Source: Saccopteryx bilineata
Lineage: Eukaryota > Chordata > Mammalia > Chiroptera > Emballonuridae
Assembly: GCF_036850765.1 (NCBI RefSeq)
Contig: NC_089490.1
Coordinates: 275,914,482 to 275,978,481 of the forward strand
Length of the DNA stretch: 64,000 nt
Direction of reading: 5' to 3'
Shown here: one piece after another, positions 11,928 through 23,548 of the stretch
Layout of the letters: each line of letters starts with the position of its first letter
Numbering within the stretch: position 1 is the stretch's first letter
Translations under genes and position numbers: made by a program
The notes under the pieces: model-generated
Databases searched by the model: none
Seen by the model: only the letters and a program-made list of their open reading frames with translations
What the model was told of the DNA's origin: nothing

Positions 11928-12325
11928 TTTTTTTTTTTTCTATATTTTTCTGAAGCCGGAAATGGGGAGAGACAGTCAGACCGACTCCTGCATGCGCCCG
12001 ACCGGGATCCACCTGGCACGCCCACCAGGGGGCAACGCTCTGCCCACCAGGGGGCGATGCTCTGCCCCTCCGGGCATCACTCTGTTGCAACCAGAGCCAC
12101 TCTAGCGCCTGAGGCAGAGGCCAAGGAGCCATCCCCAGCGCCCGGGCCATCTTTGCTCCAGTGGAGCCTCGGCTGCGGGAGGGGAAGAGAGAGACAGAAA
12201 GGAAGGAGAAGGGGGCGGGGTGGAGAAGCAGATGGGTGCTTCTCCTGTGTGCCCTGGCTGGGAATCGAACCCAGGACTTCTGCACGCCAGGCCGATGCTC
12301 TACCATTGAGCCAACTCGCCAGGGC
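11928..12325 (-). mobile_element. SINE type A, full length, antisense
   Basis: Starts with a T run and ends with the reverse-complemented tRNA-like head (GAGCCAACTCGCCAGGGC). It has two internal CCACCAGGGGGC units. The TSD is ACTTTCAGC at 11918-11926 and 12326-12334; the left copy is also the right-hand flank of the neighbouring L1. Confidence 0.93.
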
Positions 12326-12334
12326 ACTTTCAGC

Positions 12335-12755
12335 TTTTTGTATAGTGTATTATCACCAATGAAATAAAAGTTGGGTTTGCATCTAATTTGCATAATCAAA
12401 CAACTTTCTTTGATTTGTCGTTTGCTTTTCTGATGTTCTTGTTTAATAAAAAAAAATCAAATGCTTCTTTTTTTATCACTTCATACTCATTTTGAAAATC
12501 CCCTAATTTTTGTAAGCATATATTTAAAATGCATCTCTGCTTTATAACCTTCTGGTTGAAAACACATGATCACATTTGGATTTTGAGATATATTTTGAAA
12601 AAGATATTGTCTGACTTCTTATAACTGAACTGGTTATACTGTTACATAACAAATTGTGGAGAATTACTATATGTATTGTACATATTTAGGAAGAAATATT
12701 CTGGGTCCATTTTAATAGAATAAGGTAAAATAAAAATGTCATGAAATAAAATATT
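12335..12755. other. AT-rich intergenic DNA
   Basis: No gene or recognisable repeat. Several AATAAA-like strings occur without other context. Confidence 0.5.
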
Positions 12756-12768
12756 AAGAATTGACATG

Positions 12769-13147
12769 TACCTGTCCTGTTGGCCTAATGGTAGAGCATT
12801 GGCCTGGTGTATGTATGTCCCAGGCTTGATTCCTGGTCAAGGCAAACAGGAAAAGTGACCATTTGCTTCTCTACTCTTCCCCACCCCTCCTCTTTTCCTC
12901 TCCCTCTTTATTCCCCTCCTGTAGCCATGGCTTCATTGATTTGAGCACAGTGGCCGTAGGTGCTGAGGATGGCTCTGTAGAGCCTCATCTCAGGTCCTAA
13001 AAATAGTTTGGTTGCCAGCATGGTCCCAGATGGTCATAGCATTGGGCCCAGAGGGGTTGGGTTGCTGGGTGGATCTTAGTTGGGGTGCATGCAGGAGTCT
13101 GCCTCTCTATCTTCTCTCCTCTCACTTGGAAAATAAGAAAAAGAAAA
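12769..13147 (+). mobile_element. SINE type A, older diverged copy
   Basis: The head CCTGTCCTGTTGGCCTAATG keeps the SINE A order (head, CATTTGCTTCTC, CTCCTGTAGCCATGGC, GGTGCTGAGGATGGCTC, GGTGGATC, GCATGCAGGAGTCTG, A-rich tail) with many substitutions. A 13-bp TSD with one mismatch, AAGAATTGACATG and AAGAATTGATATG, lies at 12756-12768 and 13148-13160. It has a single CAGAGGGGTTGGG-like unit in place of the repeated unit. Confidence 0.9.
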
Positions 13148-13160
13148 AAGAATTGATATG

Positions 13161-13804
13161 ATTGCTTTTGGAATTGAGGACTCATCACTGAACACAATAA
13201 GACTTAGTTGCAAGCAAACCCATTTATAGATGATGTTTTGTTCTGATGCTGAGGGTTAGGTGATTATTTTGAGGTTAGAAAATAAGTTATCAATTAACCT
13301 GAAAATAAAGTCAATGCAATTTAATAGGCTCAAATCTTACTGTTGTTGATTTTTTCTTTTATTTGTTTTACCAAAAAAAAAGAAAAAAGAAAAAAAAAAG
13401 CAAGAGAGAGAGAGAAAATACTAAATGCAGCTGGCTTCATAGCCATCTGTCTGGGGCAGTTTGTCAGCAGAGATGCTAATTAAGAGGAAAAAAGATTTGA
13501 CATCTTAAGGAATGCTGACAGCTCTTATGACTCTCAGGGGAAGAGAACCTTGTGAGGAGATTTTTTTTATCGCTGTTTATTTGATGTCTAATTTATTATA
13601 TTTTTGATGTGCAAGTGGATATTCACTTATTCTTGGAAAGGAAGCACACCAGCACACCTTTCTTAGAAGGGACAAACTCATTTTTAAAAGTTCTACTTTT
13701 TAATTCTTGTAACTTTTTCACTTTGCCCAATAGGCCACCTAATCGCTGTGGCTTATTTTTTTAAAACATTTTTAATGTGGTTATATTTAAATAGGTTGTG
13801 GTTT
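13161..13804. other. Intergenic; A-rich run near 13370-13400
   Basis: 13371-13420 is A/G-rich low complexity. Nothing else is recognised. Confidence 0.5.
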
Positions 13805-13957
13805 TATACATATATAATTATATATGATATATAATAATATATATAATTACTGTATGAATTTACATAGTAAACATAATAATTTATTATATATAATTTACAG
13901 ATTATATATAATTTATAGATATATAGATATAAGTAGATATAGATGCACACATATATA
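13805..13957. repeat. AT-rich low-complexity tract
   Basis: Imperfect TA/ATA repeats (TATATAATTATATATGATAT and similar) run up to the left end of the Tigger element. They offered the TA target for that transposon. Confidence 0.85.
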
Positions 13958-13959
13958 TA

Positions 13960-14840
13960 CAGTAGTCCCCCTTAGTCACAGGTTTGCTTTTCATGGTTTT
14001 AGTTACCTGTGGGCCACTGTGGTCTAAAAATATTAAATAGAAAATTTCAGAAGTGAACAATTCACAAGTTTTAAATTGCATGCCATTCTGAGTAGCACGG
14101 TGAAATCTTGTGCCATCCCACTATGTCTAGCTAGGGGTGTGAATCATCCCAGAGAACTGTCTTCGCACTGACCTGCCTCCCTCCCTGCTCCTGTTAGTTG
14201 CTAAGCTGTCTAGGTTATCAGGCTGGCTGTTTCAGGATGGCAGTGCTAGTGTTCAAGTCAACCTTAATTTACTTACTAATGACCCCAACATACAAGATTA
14301 GAGGTGCTGATATTTCAGATATGCCAAAGAGAAGGACTCATGAGCTTCCTTGGTTCCTTTAAGTGAAAGGTTAAAAGTTCTTGACTTAATAAACATTAGA
14401 AAAAAAATGTATGCTAAAGTTGCAAAGATCTTTGATTAGAACAAATCTTTTATCTGTGACATTGTGAAGAAGGGAAAAGAAATTCTTACTAGTTTGCTGT
14501 CATACCTCAAACTGGAAACTCATGTTCGCATTGTATCATCTCAAATCATCAGCAGAAGTGGAGTGAGTGCGGGACAAAGAGAAATTTTGTGAGAAAGAGA
14601 AAGACCATATTCACTTACTTTTATTACAGTTCATTGTTGTTTTATTAATATAATTGTTTTATTTTATTATTAGTTATTGTTTTTAATCTCTTACTATGCC
14701 TAATTTATAAATTAAACTATAGGTATGTGTGTATAAGAAAAATTTAGTACATATCTAATTTGGTACTATTTGTGAATTCAGACATTCACTGGGGTCCTGG
14801 ACTCTATCCCCCGTGGATAAAGGAGTCAGTCAGTCTACTG
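13960..14840 (+). mobile_element. Tigger-type (pogo-like) DNA transposon, internally deleted
   Basis: The left end CAGTAGTCCCCCTTAGTCAC and the right end (GTATCCCCC-like ATCCCCCGTGGATAAAGGAG then CTACTG) form diverged terminal inverted repeats, with TA dinucleotides at 13958-13959 and 14841-14842. The length, near 880 bp, is well below an autonomous element, so the middle and C-terminal part of the transposase gene are missing. The exact Tigger subfamily is not assigned. Confidence 0.85.
14283..14520 (+). pseudogene. Tigger transposase N-terminal remnant
   Basis: Inside the Tigger element, GATATGCCAAAGAGAAGG, AGTTCTTGACTTAATAAA and ATTGTGAAGAAGGGAAAAGA correspond to the start of a pogo/CENP-B-like transposase, where the DNA-binding helix-turn-helix lies. 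The frame is broken by substitutions and indels and no catalytic DDE region remains. It is a fossil with no expected product. Confidence 0.6.
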
Positions 14841-14861
14841 TAATCTTAGTGTGGGTGTACA

Positions 14862-14995
14862 TGTATATGATTTGCCATTGTAACCATTTCAAGTGGACAG
14901 TTCAATGGCATAAGTTCCATTCACAATGTTGTGCAACCATCACTATTTCTGAAATGTTTTTATTACTCCAGTTGTGGTCTGTTTTTGAACTAGGA
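14862..14995 (-). mobile_element. Old L1 (L1M-like) 3' fragment, antisense
   Basis: GGACAGTTCAATGGCATAAG and TTGTGCAACCATCACTATTT match the antisense 3' region typical of old mammalian L1s. It is short and boundaries are approximate. Confidence 0.6.
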
Positions 14996-15277
14996 AGAAT
15001 TCACCCTGATGGGTATACTGGGTCTCCTCTGAGCATTTTAAGTTTAGAATAACCACCCAAGTAGCAGAAGAGGAGGTCTTTGTCCTCAGCTAGCCAGGCA
15101 GCGACAGAGAGGAACAGGGCTAGCCTGAGCAAGACCTGAGGGCACAGGGCCTTTGGGGTCGGCTCTCTCGGCAGGGTTCCTAGCACCAGAGAAGTACTCA
15201 CTTGTCTGCAATCCAAGGCCCTAGTGGGAAATAGTGCTCTTCCTCTATTAAGTTTTCAGAAAGACCAGTCAACTGTC
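14996..15277. other. Intergenic, nothing recognised
   Basis: No supported feature. Confidence 0.4.
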
Positions 15278-15470
15278 CAGTGGTCAGCAAACTCATTAGT
15301 CAACAGAGCCAAATGTCAACAGTTGAAATTTCTTTTGAGGCCAGATTTTTTAAACTTAAACTATATGGGTAGGTACATTGTTATTAACTTAATTAGGGTA
15401 CTCCTAAGCTGGCCACACTCAAGGGGCCAAAGAGCCGCATGTGGCTCGCGAGCTGCGTTTGCTGACCACT
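15278..15470. mobile_element. hAT-type MITE (193 bp)
   Basis: A perfect 15-bp terminal inverted repeat, CAGTGGTCAGCAAAC, stands at both ends (15278-15292, and reverse complement at 15456-15470). The interior includes GAGCCGCATGTGGCTCGCGA, a self-complementary stretch. It has no coding capacity, so it needed a transposase from elsewhere. The 8-bp TSD expected of hAT elements is not identical (CAACTGTC and GACCAATA), pointing to age or flank change. Confidence 0.85.
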
Positions 15471-18400
15471 GGACCAATAGTAACCTATTTTTCGTTTCAT
15501 GTGTCCTCTCATATGACCAAACATATAAAACAAAATGCAGCTTTTCCCTGTTGATTTGGCAAACAGGAGCCAGAGAGCTGACTAGCACTGTCAACCTCTT
15601 CTCTAGTTATGTGCTTAAAAGTCTCCGCAATCCATTAAGGGACCATGGAGGAAATTCCTGCCTCTGTATCACATGCATTTCACGGTGACAGAAAGGGGGC
15701 TAAAAGAATAGGCCTTGCTTTTTAAGCCCCATGGTTTGCTTTTCACCCAAACGTGGTTAAATTATAACTTACCCCTTCTTTGGGGAAGCTGTGAAGTTTC
15801 TAACAGAAACGGTAGGAGACCATCTGTTTCTAGTTCATCAGTAAACAAACCGATTAACAGTGTATTTCTCCCTTCTGGCCTCTAGAATTTGAAATGAACA
15901 CTGACTGAATAAGTCAAAATTAAAATCATTTAAAAAATAATTTGACCTTATTTAGTTAACTCTCTGGCCTATTTAAATTCATTTAAAAATAAAAAGAAGG
16001 TTTCATGATTATTAGTCATAATTGATGTTCAACTTTGATACATTCATTTGATGCTAATAAAATAGACCCTATATTATCTCTTGCTAGGAATCTTTTCTTC
16101 CCAGAAATCATCTACCATTTAGAAATTTTGTTAATATTTATTTAGTGCTATTTGTTTAACCCAATCTTAGAAATCTTAATAAAATAAATGTCTTTAAAAA
16201 GAAAAACTAAGAGAGACATTTTCTGCTCCCAGAAAACTGACTTCCTGGCCTCTAGACATCAACATGGGTAAGTATCTGTAGCATGACTCCAGGTAGGAAC
16301 TTGTCCACCAGGTGCACAGTCTGCCGCGGAGACATTCATGAGCTCTTGTCGCTGTGGCACGACGTTTAAAATAACCCGCGAAACCTTAGGTAAGCTTTAG
16401 ATCCACAAACTCTAAAGAGAAGATACATGTAAAATTATGATGCTGTACTGTTTTGCCTTCTGTTGTTTTTCTTTCTGTCTTCTTTCTTAGATCACTAAAA
16501 TGGGGGTGTAGAGAAAAGTGCTGTGAGCTCAAATATTTAGGGAAGATACTGAGAGCAGTACAAGAAAGAGGAGGTGCAAAGAGGAACAAGGGACAGGAAC
16601 GTGCAAGCCACCTGGGACCGGAAAGGTGAAGGGCGGTGCACAGGTGAAGCTGTCACCCACAGATGGTCCCATGGTGGTGTCAGTCCTCATGATATTCCTC
16701 AGACACACTGCGCCACACCTTGCAAACAAAGACCAACTCGTTGGGCTCTCCTGGATCCTTCTCTGGAGTCCTGGTCCTGAGCTGTGTTGTCCATCACCTC
16801 CCTCAGGTGATGAGGAATAGGGAAGGACTCAGGTGAGCATGTGCCCAGGGCAACAGTAGAGCAGTGACACCGAAACCGAAAACAGACATTTTCTTCAAAG
16901 AATATAATACTTGGAATTAAAAAAAAATTAATGAGATTTTTTTTTTTTTTTATCACAGAAGGAGTCAGTCAGGGTGGGTGTTCTTTATCTGCCTTAGTGT
17001 TATTTTTATCACCCACATGTGTTAGTCAAAATAAAAATAGGACTAACCCATGAGCTAAAGAAAACGAGTGATGATCACCATCATGACAGCAGTGCTTTGG
17101 ACTCTGTGGGTCACAATCTGGCGCTAGAAAGACCGGCCTGTGCCAGGCTGTCCCTCAGGCTTTGAAAAGGGCAGTGTTTTGGATGCAGTGTTACAGTGGC
17201 TCCATCTGCCAACATGGCCAATCAGCTGGCCCGGAGAGATTCTCCTTACCCATCTGTCTCCAGAGGTGGGGGATGTTGCCAGCACCCCTCTGTTATATGG
17301 CCAATCCCATCCTGAGAGTCCCACCGAACCCTTGTCAGGGGATAAGGGGCTGGGACAAGGGGCTCCTCCATGCTGTAACTCCACATACATGATGGTGTGA
17401 AAACAAATACCGCATCAGAGGCCAGCGCACAGGAGACAGCTGAGGATGTGGGGTCTGGATGGATGCCATTGCCTCGGGCTTTTGTGTGCTAACCTTGCAC
17501 CAACACTGGAAGCCGGAGGTGAGGCGGGACTGGGAGGGCTGCCAAGGGGAGGTTCCTTCCCTAGAGGACAGGAGGGATCAGTGCCTGAGTTTCAAAAGTT
17601 CCACTAGGAGGTGTTGTTCTGTGATTGCCTCCATTATTCCTTTACCACTTCCTGGCTGGACTGCTGGGGCACCTTCATTGTGTACAAGAGTGTTTCTCAA
17701 AGCCCAGCCCTCTAGATCTCATCACATTTTACAATATTGTGCTTTTTTATCTGAAGTAATTTAGAGATCTGCACTGAATCTTTCAAAACACCAAAATAAG
17801 AAGCTCTCAATGTCTTTATTGGTCCCACTGGAGTTCTCTGATTCCCTTAGCTATAGCACACATTGTAGCCGAAATGGAGTTTTTAGCCAGACAATCATAA
17901 CACATCTTTGTTAACAAAGACTTGCAGAATTGGTGAGAGACATTCTTTCAGTTGCTACAGAAGAGCTAACATGTTTTATTACTGAGGTAATTTGCAACAA
18001 GTTTGCTTGGTGACTTGAAACATTTGAGCATATTTCTGTGTGGGGGCAGCAAACGGTTCTGGCAGTGAGGTTGCACTAGGGAAGTTAATAATTGACAATA
18101 AATTATGAACACAAACTTGAACTTTCTGGGATAGAACTCCTAAGCTAACTCCTTCCCAAAGCCTTAAAGGAAGAAGGTGGGATAGGAATGAACAGGAGAA
18201 GATAGATACCTTTCCTAGGAGGCTTCCTAGCTGCCAGAGAATGCAGTCCATCAAAGGACAATGAAAAGTATAAAATTAGCATTTCATAACTGAGAGTGAC
18301 AGACTTAATTGGCTTAGTTTCCTTGAACACAGACACTTGAATTCAATGGAAATTGAATAGTTTTGGGGTTTAAAACCATGAGATGGTTCTTACGTGTAAC

Positions 18401-19424
18401 AGACTCATCTCCCCTGTTCCTTTAATTCTGTTTCTTTGTCTTCTGTTGGGTGTGGCCAAGATGGTGCCACAGGCTCATAGGAACTAGCCTTCAAGACTTC
18501 TGGAAGATTTTTTTTCTGCGAATGTTAAGCTGTGCTGTTTTGGCTTTTGTTTAATTCCTGTGCCTGGTCATTGACCTCTGACCAGGATGATATCTCAGTA
18601 GCACCCTGGATAGCCTGGTGGGCGATGTGGCAACACCCTGAGTGACCCTCTGTGGTCCTTTCTGTGATGACCTAGCAGCGACTGCCCAGGCAGCCCACGT
18701 GTCCGGGCCTGTAGAACTCATGGACCACACTAGGTTCTTTCTGGAAGGAGCCGGGGGCAGGTTATAGAGGTTGTGAGGGAGCTGGAGACTGTGACACATG
18801 TTTTTGTCTGTACTCGATTCCGCATAGATTAGCCTCCATCTCAGGGAGGCATCTCTCTCTGTGTGAGGTCGAACACCATCTGAGAAGCCCAGAAACTGTG
18901 GTTTCTAGACTGTCTCCTGGCAGCTTCACAGGGCAGGCCCTCAGGAGGAACCTGGTGACATGCTCTGAGCAATTCCAGTGAAGCCTGCTCCAGGGATGCC
19001 TCCCTTACTGCGTTTTGTAATAAGATAAGACAAAACCAAAATGTGAGTTCTGCAGCAGCAGAAACAGGGAGGAGCAGATGCCACTGTTCAAGGAGCTGTT
19101 GACTTTGCTGTCTGGGACTGAGACCCCTCCACGTTCTTGCTTCTTGCCTTCTGGGTGACAGGCAAACCCCACAGTGGGGGTGGGTGGGACCTGTCTCTTC
19201 TAGACCATTTCCAGATGGTCCGGTTTACTACCTCCAGGTTCCTTTTATGAAGAGATTTAGGACTCCTGTCTCTAAAGGAGATGTTCTCTCAAAACCAGCT
19301 CCATCCTCCTCAGAAACCAAATTTTTTCCTCTGCCCCAAGTGTGGTTTCTGAATCCATGCCACTTTTTTTTTTTTTCCTGTAGGAATTCACATTCTTTTC
19401 ACAGCGTGTCACAAATATTCATTT
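15471..19424. other. Long stretch without recognised features
   Basis: No repeat, RNA or exon could be supported. Patches with more GC (16570-16860, 17100-17700, 18540-18990) hold short overlapping frames in several phases, none with a recognisable domain. 16918-16952 is an A then T run. These patches might be decayed repeats or unique sequence. Confidence 0.45.
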
Positions 19425-19530
19425 CAAAGTCTGCCTCTCATCTTGTGTGTGGCTGTATCCCCAGTGGGAAGTGCAGGGCCTGATACATGTCGTGTATCCT
19501 TAAATAAGTGTTCAGTTGAAACAAATCGCT
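19425..19530 (+). mobile_element. L2 3' end relic
   Basis: GGCTGTATCCCCAGTGGG, GCAGGGCCTGATACATG and AAATAAGTGTTCAGTTGAA follow the order of the L2 3' end (TATCCCCAG, GCCTGGCACA, CAATAAATGTTTGTTGAA). Short and decayed. Confidence 0.6.
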
Positions 19531-21764
19531 GCCTTCACATCGGAGTGGCTCCCACTGTGTCTGACGCCTGCACATTTCTACCACATGGAGACGGCTGGGA
19601 CCATCTCTTGTCGTGATCTGCATTTTTCATATAATTGAGGTTTTATTATATTTGTACCTGTTTGGCTCTGAAAAATATTAAACTGAGACACCTTTGAATC
19701 CAATTGACTCTCCTCTATGAATTAAAAGGTTTGTGGTTCTTTCCCAGCTCTGGCACTGTGGCTAACCAGGGTGAGCTCACTCGGACATTTTCTGGAGATA
19801 TTGTCAGTCCACTTGTTAGGCAGGTTAGAGAGTGTGCATTTAATGATGTGATGGAAGGTTAGACTCTGATTTCAAGTAATTTCTCTTACAAAGACTTCAA
19901 AATCATCAGCTTTGAGCAGGTCACCCAGCAGGGCCTGGGAAAGGCTCTGTGGACAGGATGTAGGTGAAAGCAGTTGGCTGTGTTGCCTAGCCACACCTTG
20001 CAGGAGACTGACCCTCAGAGCTGCGTCCACCTGGCTGCAGGGCAGGGGCTGCGTGCAGCGGGGGTCTGCCTGCTGAGCCCAGCGCTCAAGGAACACTTCT
20101 CTGGTTTTCTCCATAAGCAAAGTCACACTGAATCCAATACAAACGCTGATGTTGCCTGCTTCCCACCTGTTCTCTGTTGGTCGCAGGGACCCTCAGTCCG
20201 TGGCAGCAGTGTGTGGATAGTAGGTAACACATGCAAATTTTCTAATAAGTTCTTCTGAACATTTGGCCTGGACAAGCAATTTCAGTTTTCTAGGATTCAG
20301 TTAAGCAAGTAGCTGATTCCTTTAGGTCTAGAGACACTTATCTGGTACTTCACTAATTTGCCATCTCTCCAAACAAAACATAGGAAAGCAACAGCATTGG
20401 GGACCCCTGTGGGCACTGCTCATGTTGTGACTCAGTCTTTGCTTACTCCTGCAGACTCTAGAAATTCTCAGACTGTGGTTTTGAAAAGCTTGCTCTTTGG
20501 GAAGGCTCCTGGGCCCTGGGGAGCCGAATCCTTGTTGTACAATGTATGTCTTAGTGTCTCTGCCTAGTTCTCTGGGGAAAATTTAGCACCTGCAACCTTC
20601 CTGCATCTTCTCCATTGTACTTTAAATTTTGTTAGACTTTTCCTTTCTTTTCTTTTCCTTAAATTACAAGCAAAAGAGAGTGATTTAGGAGGCCCATAAA
20701 AAACATTTTTTTAAGTTGTTCAAAAAACAGAAATATGTTTGAAATACATGGTTTTATCGAAAAGTTTCTATAACAATAAATAAAATAGACCATTCATGGG
20801 ACCAGGCACCAGCATTGGTGAAAACAGACTGTCCAAGGAGAATTGGGCAGAGGACTCGGCCAGACTCTGTCATGCCATGTCATATGCTGCTTACACTCTG
20901 TATTGTGTCCACGTGCCTTTTGGGTTATAGTAGGAGAAGGATGAGCATGTTCTTGGGGGGAAGCTCAGTCTCTTTGAGCCTGGCATGGGGACATTTTTGT
21001 TGGCTGTTCAGATGCAGTCATTTTACATGCTTGATTTTTTTTTTAAGCTGTTTTGACCCAGAGATTTTGTGATTCACATTAGAAAGTATCTCACTAAACT
21101 TCTGGAATCTTCAAACTATAAAGTGATGTGTGAACACAGAATCATCTCTAGAGAACTAGATTATTAACTTGATGGATGTTGTGGTGATTGAGATGGGGGA
21201 TGGGAGAGGTGCTCCCTGGTAGATCAGCTGCATAAAACCCAAAGTGAATTGTCCCCATTATCTTGTTCTCGACAGTGCCATCAATCACTCTCAGCAATCT
21301 CTAGAAACTTGGAGTGTGTTGAATGAGCAGCATCTCTCATAATTGAATTTTACTTGCAAAGTTTCAGTGGTCATATTGTTCCTTTCTCTCTCAGTAGCAA
21401 ATATGTGTTATTATAAAACCTTTGTAATAATCTCTCCAGCACCTTGATTCTTCTTGGAAATATATTGGATTGAACAGTTTTTTAACTGTGTAAAATCCCT
21501 GATTCAAATGGAGTGGATCATACTGGACCACCTCTTCTTCAGAAAACACTTTTGGTTTTTTCAATTCAAATATCTGTTACTCTCACAACCACAGACACTT
21601 CCCAGAAAAGATTGTTTGTTTTGAGACATTTTGTGTTGTAAAGTGAAGAACAACAGTGTGATCAAATGTGAGAAATTTGCGGTGTGTCTGAGATGGAATT
21701 CTAAAGTTTGGGGGTAGAGTACCAGGGAAAAAGCTCAATCTATGTTTGCTTTTGCTTCAAGCAA
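19531..21764. other. Intergenic, nothing recognised
   Basis: No supported feature. The region 19900-20120 is relatively GC-rich with short frames on both strands but no domain signature. Confidence 0.45.
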
Positions 21765-21870
21765 GAGGCACTTGGTTTAATTCATTTGTCAAATATGGAT
21801 CGAGCTTCTGCTACTTGCCATATGTGATGCTAAACTCTAGAGTTAAATCAGACACACATAGATCATGCTT
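21765..21870 (-). mobile_element. L2-like relic, antisense (tentative)
   Basis: TTCATTTGTCAAATATGGAT followed by GCTTCTGCTACTTGCC and a GGAGCTTAC-like stretch resembles the antisense L2 pattern of ATTCAACAAATATTTATTGA then GCCTACTATGTGCC. Decayed. Confidence 0.45.
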
Positions 21871-22504
21871 TTGCAAAACTTACACAGATGTGAAGGCATT
21901 GGTAGGTTCAGAGACAATCATAATACAAGGAAGAACATGGACATGCCATGAGAAAGGGGGGAGTGCTGGGACAATCACAGCGGGGAGTTAGTTCTGAATA
22001 AAAATATGACTCAACCCTTCATAAAGGGACATTTTCAGGTAGACAGTGCAGGAGATGGCAAATGGTCTGGTTATGTTTCAGGTAAAAGTCTGTCCTGGGA
22101 GATTCTGGGATAGAACCTGGAAAGATAAGCTGGCAGCTGGAGTGACCATATGTCTGCTTTGCCCAAGACAGACTCATTTATACCTGTTGTCTTAATACAT
22201 TTATTAATCATTATTACCAATGTTTTCTTACTCTCAGAGATATCCTGAGATAAACAATGAATTATAAGGATGGGCTGGCATTTCTTGGTTACTATTATTA
22301 ATACAGAAATTTCCTTCCAACCTATAAAGAAGTGTTTTCACAATAAATCCTGATTAACTGTGACATTTATTTTTCTTGCCATTTCGTATTGATGGGGCAG
22401 AGTAGGAAATTTTTATGTGATATAATTTTAATGTTTCTAAAGATGATTCAAGATCCAAAATACTTTCCTGCAGATATGGCTGAAATTAAATAATAGTAAT
22501 AATA
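21871..22504. other. Intergenic, nothing recognised
   Basis: No supported feature. Confidence 0.45.
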
Positions 22505-22760
22505 TTAATGACAGCCAACTTGTGCAGATAATTTGATTTATACTTGATATTATACTGTTTAACCAGTTTATTTAAATTACTTAACCTTAGCAACAGCTCA
22601 AGAAATGGAGATCATTTACTGTATTTTCCTTACCAATGGGGTAACTGAGAGTCACAGGGGTAAACTCACTTTTCAAAGTGGCAGAGCAATGAAGACAGGA
22701 TTTGAGCCCCGCTGGTCTTACTCTTGGAGCCATGATTCTAGCACAATAAGAAAAATCAGA
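22505..22760 (-). mobile_element. MIR SINE, antisense
   Basis: Order of motifs: AACTTGTGCAGATAATTTG, TTAACCTTAGCAACAGCTC, ACCAATGGGGTAACTGAGAG, GTGGCAGAGCAATGAAGACA, GGATTTGAGCCCCGCTGGTC. This is the reverse complement of the MIR core and head. Ancient tRNA-derived SINE. Confidence 0.8.
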
Positions 22761-22874
22761 CTATTTTCTGGGAATGTGATTCTTAGGATGCATTGACTAT
22801 GATTATTATGAAATGATGGGGTTTTTCAATTTTTGAAATAATCACATATTTTCTTATTTTTCCACACAGCAATC

Positions 22875-23010
22875 TTGAGCTCTAGATGAATAGTAATTCT
22901 CCTTGTAGACACATAGAGAAGTTAAATGCCTTCCAAAGATTCAAATAGCTAAGCAGCTGTTGAACTGGGTGTCAAGTTCAAATCATTAGATTTCACATTT
23001 CTATTCTTTT
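22875..23010 (-). mobile_element. MIR SINE, antisense, more decayed
   Basis: AGAGAAGTTAAATGCCTTCC, then CAAATAGCTAAGCAGCTG and GAACTGGGTGTCAAGTTCAA give the MIR core in the same orientation as its neighbour at 22.6 kb. Confidence 0.65.
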
Positions 23011-23329
23011 CACATTTGGTCCTACCTCAGTCTTTGCATTCACCTAATAAATAAGTTTAATGGATACTTAAAGGAAATGTGACCACTTGCTGTTGTAAAG
23101 CAAGATCAGAAGTGGAAGGTGCTTTCAATGGGTATAAAGTTTCTGTTATGCAAAATGAGTAACTTCTAGTGGTCTGCTCTTCACATAGCACCTATAGGTG
23201 ACAGCATGGTGGTTTAAAATCTGGTAAGAGGATCAAGCTCATGTTAGGTGTAGGTAACCAAAAATAAAAATATAAAATGAGAAACACAAAACATCACAAA
23301 AACAGTTTTAAAGGTGATAAATACTATGT

Positions 23330-23455
23330 TTATTATGTTGGCTATGGTAATGATATCATGGGGGAATGCGTATCTCTAAATTTTTTAATATGTATACATC
23401 GAATATGTGCATTTTTTGTATATAAGTTATACCTCAATAAAGCTAAAAAAGTAAA
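23330..23455 (+). mobile_element. Old L1 3' end relic (tentative)
   Basis: TATATAAGTTATACCTCAAT followed by AATAAAGCTAAAAAAG resembles the polyadenylation end common to old L1s. Left boundary is unclear. Confidence 0.45.
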
Positions 23456-23469
23456 TTTTCCATGAATAT

Positions 23470-23509
23470 TTGTGTGTGTATGTGCATGTGTGTGTGTGTG
23501 TGTGTGTGT

Positions 23510-23544
<35 letters not shown>
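23470..23544. repeat. Compound microsatellite (TG)n-(GA)n
   Basis: TG repeats interrupted by ATG/CATG at 23470-23509 are followed by an uninterrupted GA tract at 23513-23544. Likely length-polymorphic. Confidence 0.95.

Positions 23545-23548
<4 letters not shown>

Noticed and set aside
23470..23544. CRISPR-like or regulatory repeat array
   Set aside because: It is a plain dinucleotide microsatellite with no spacers, in a vertebrate genome.
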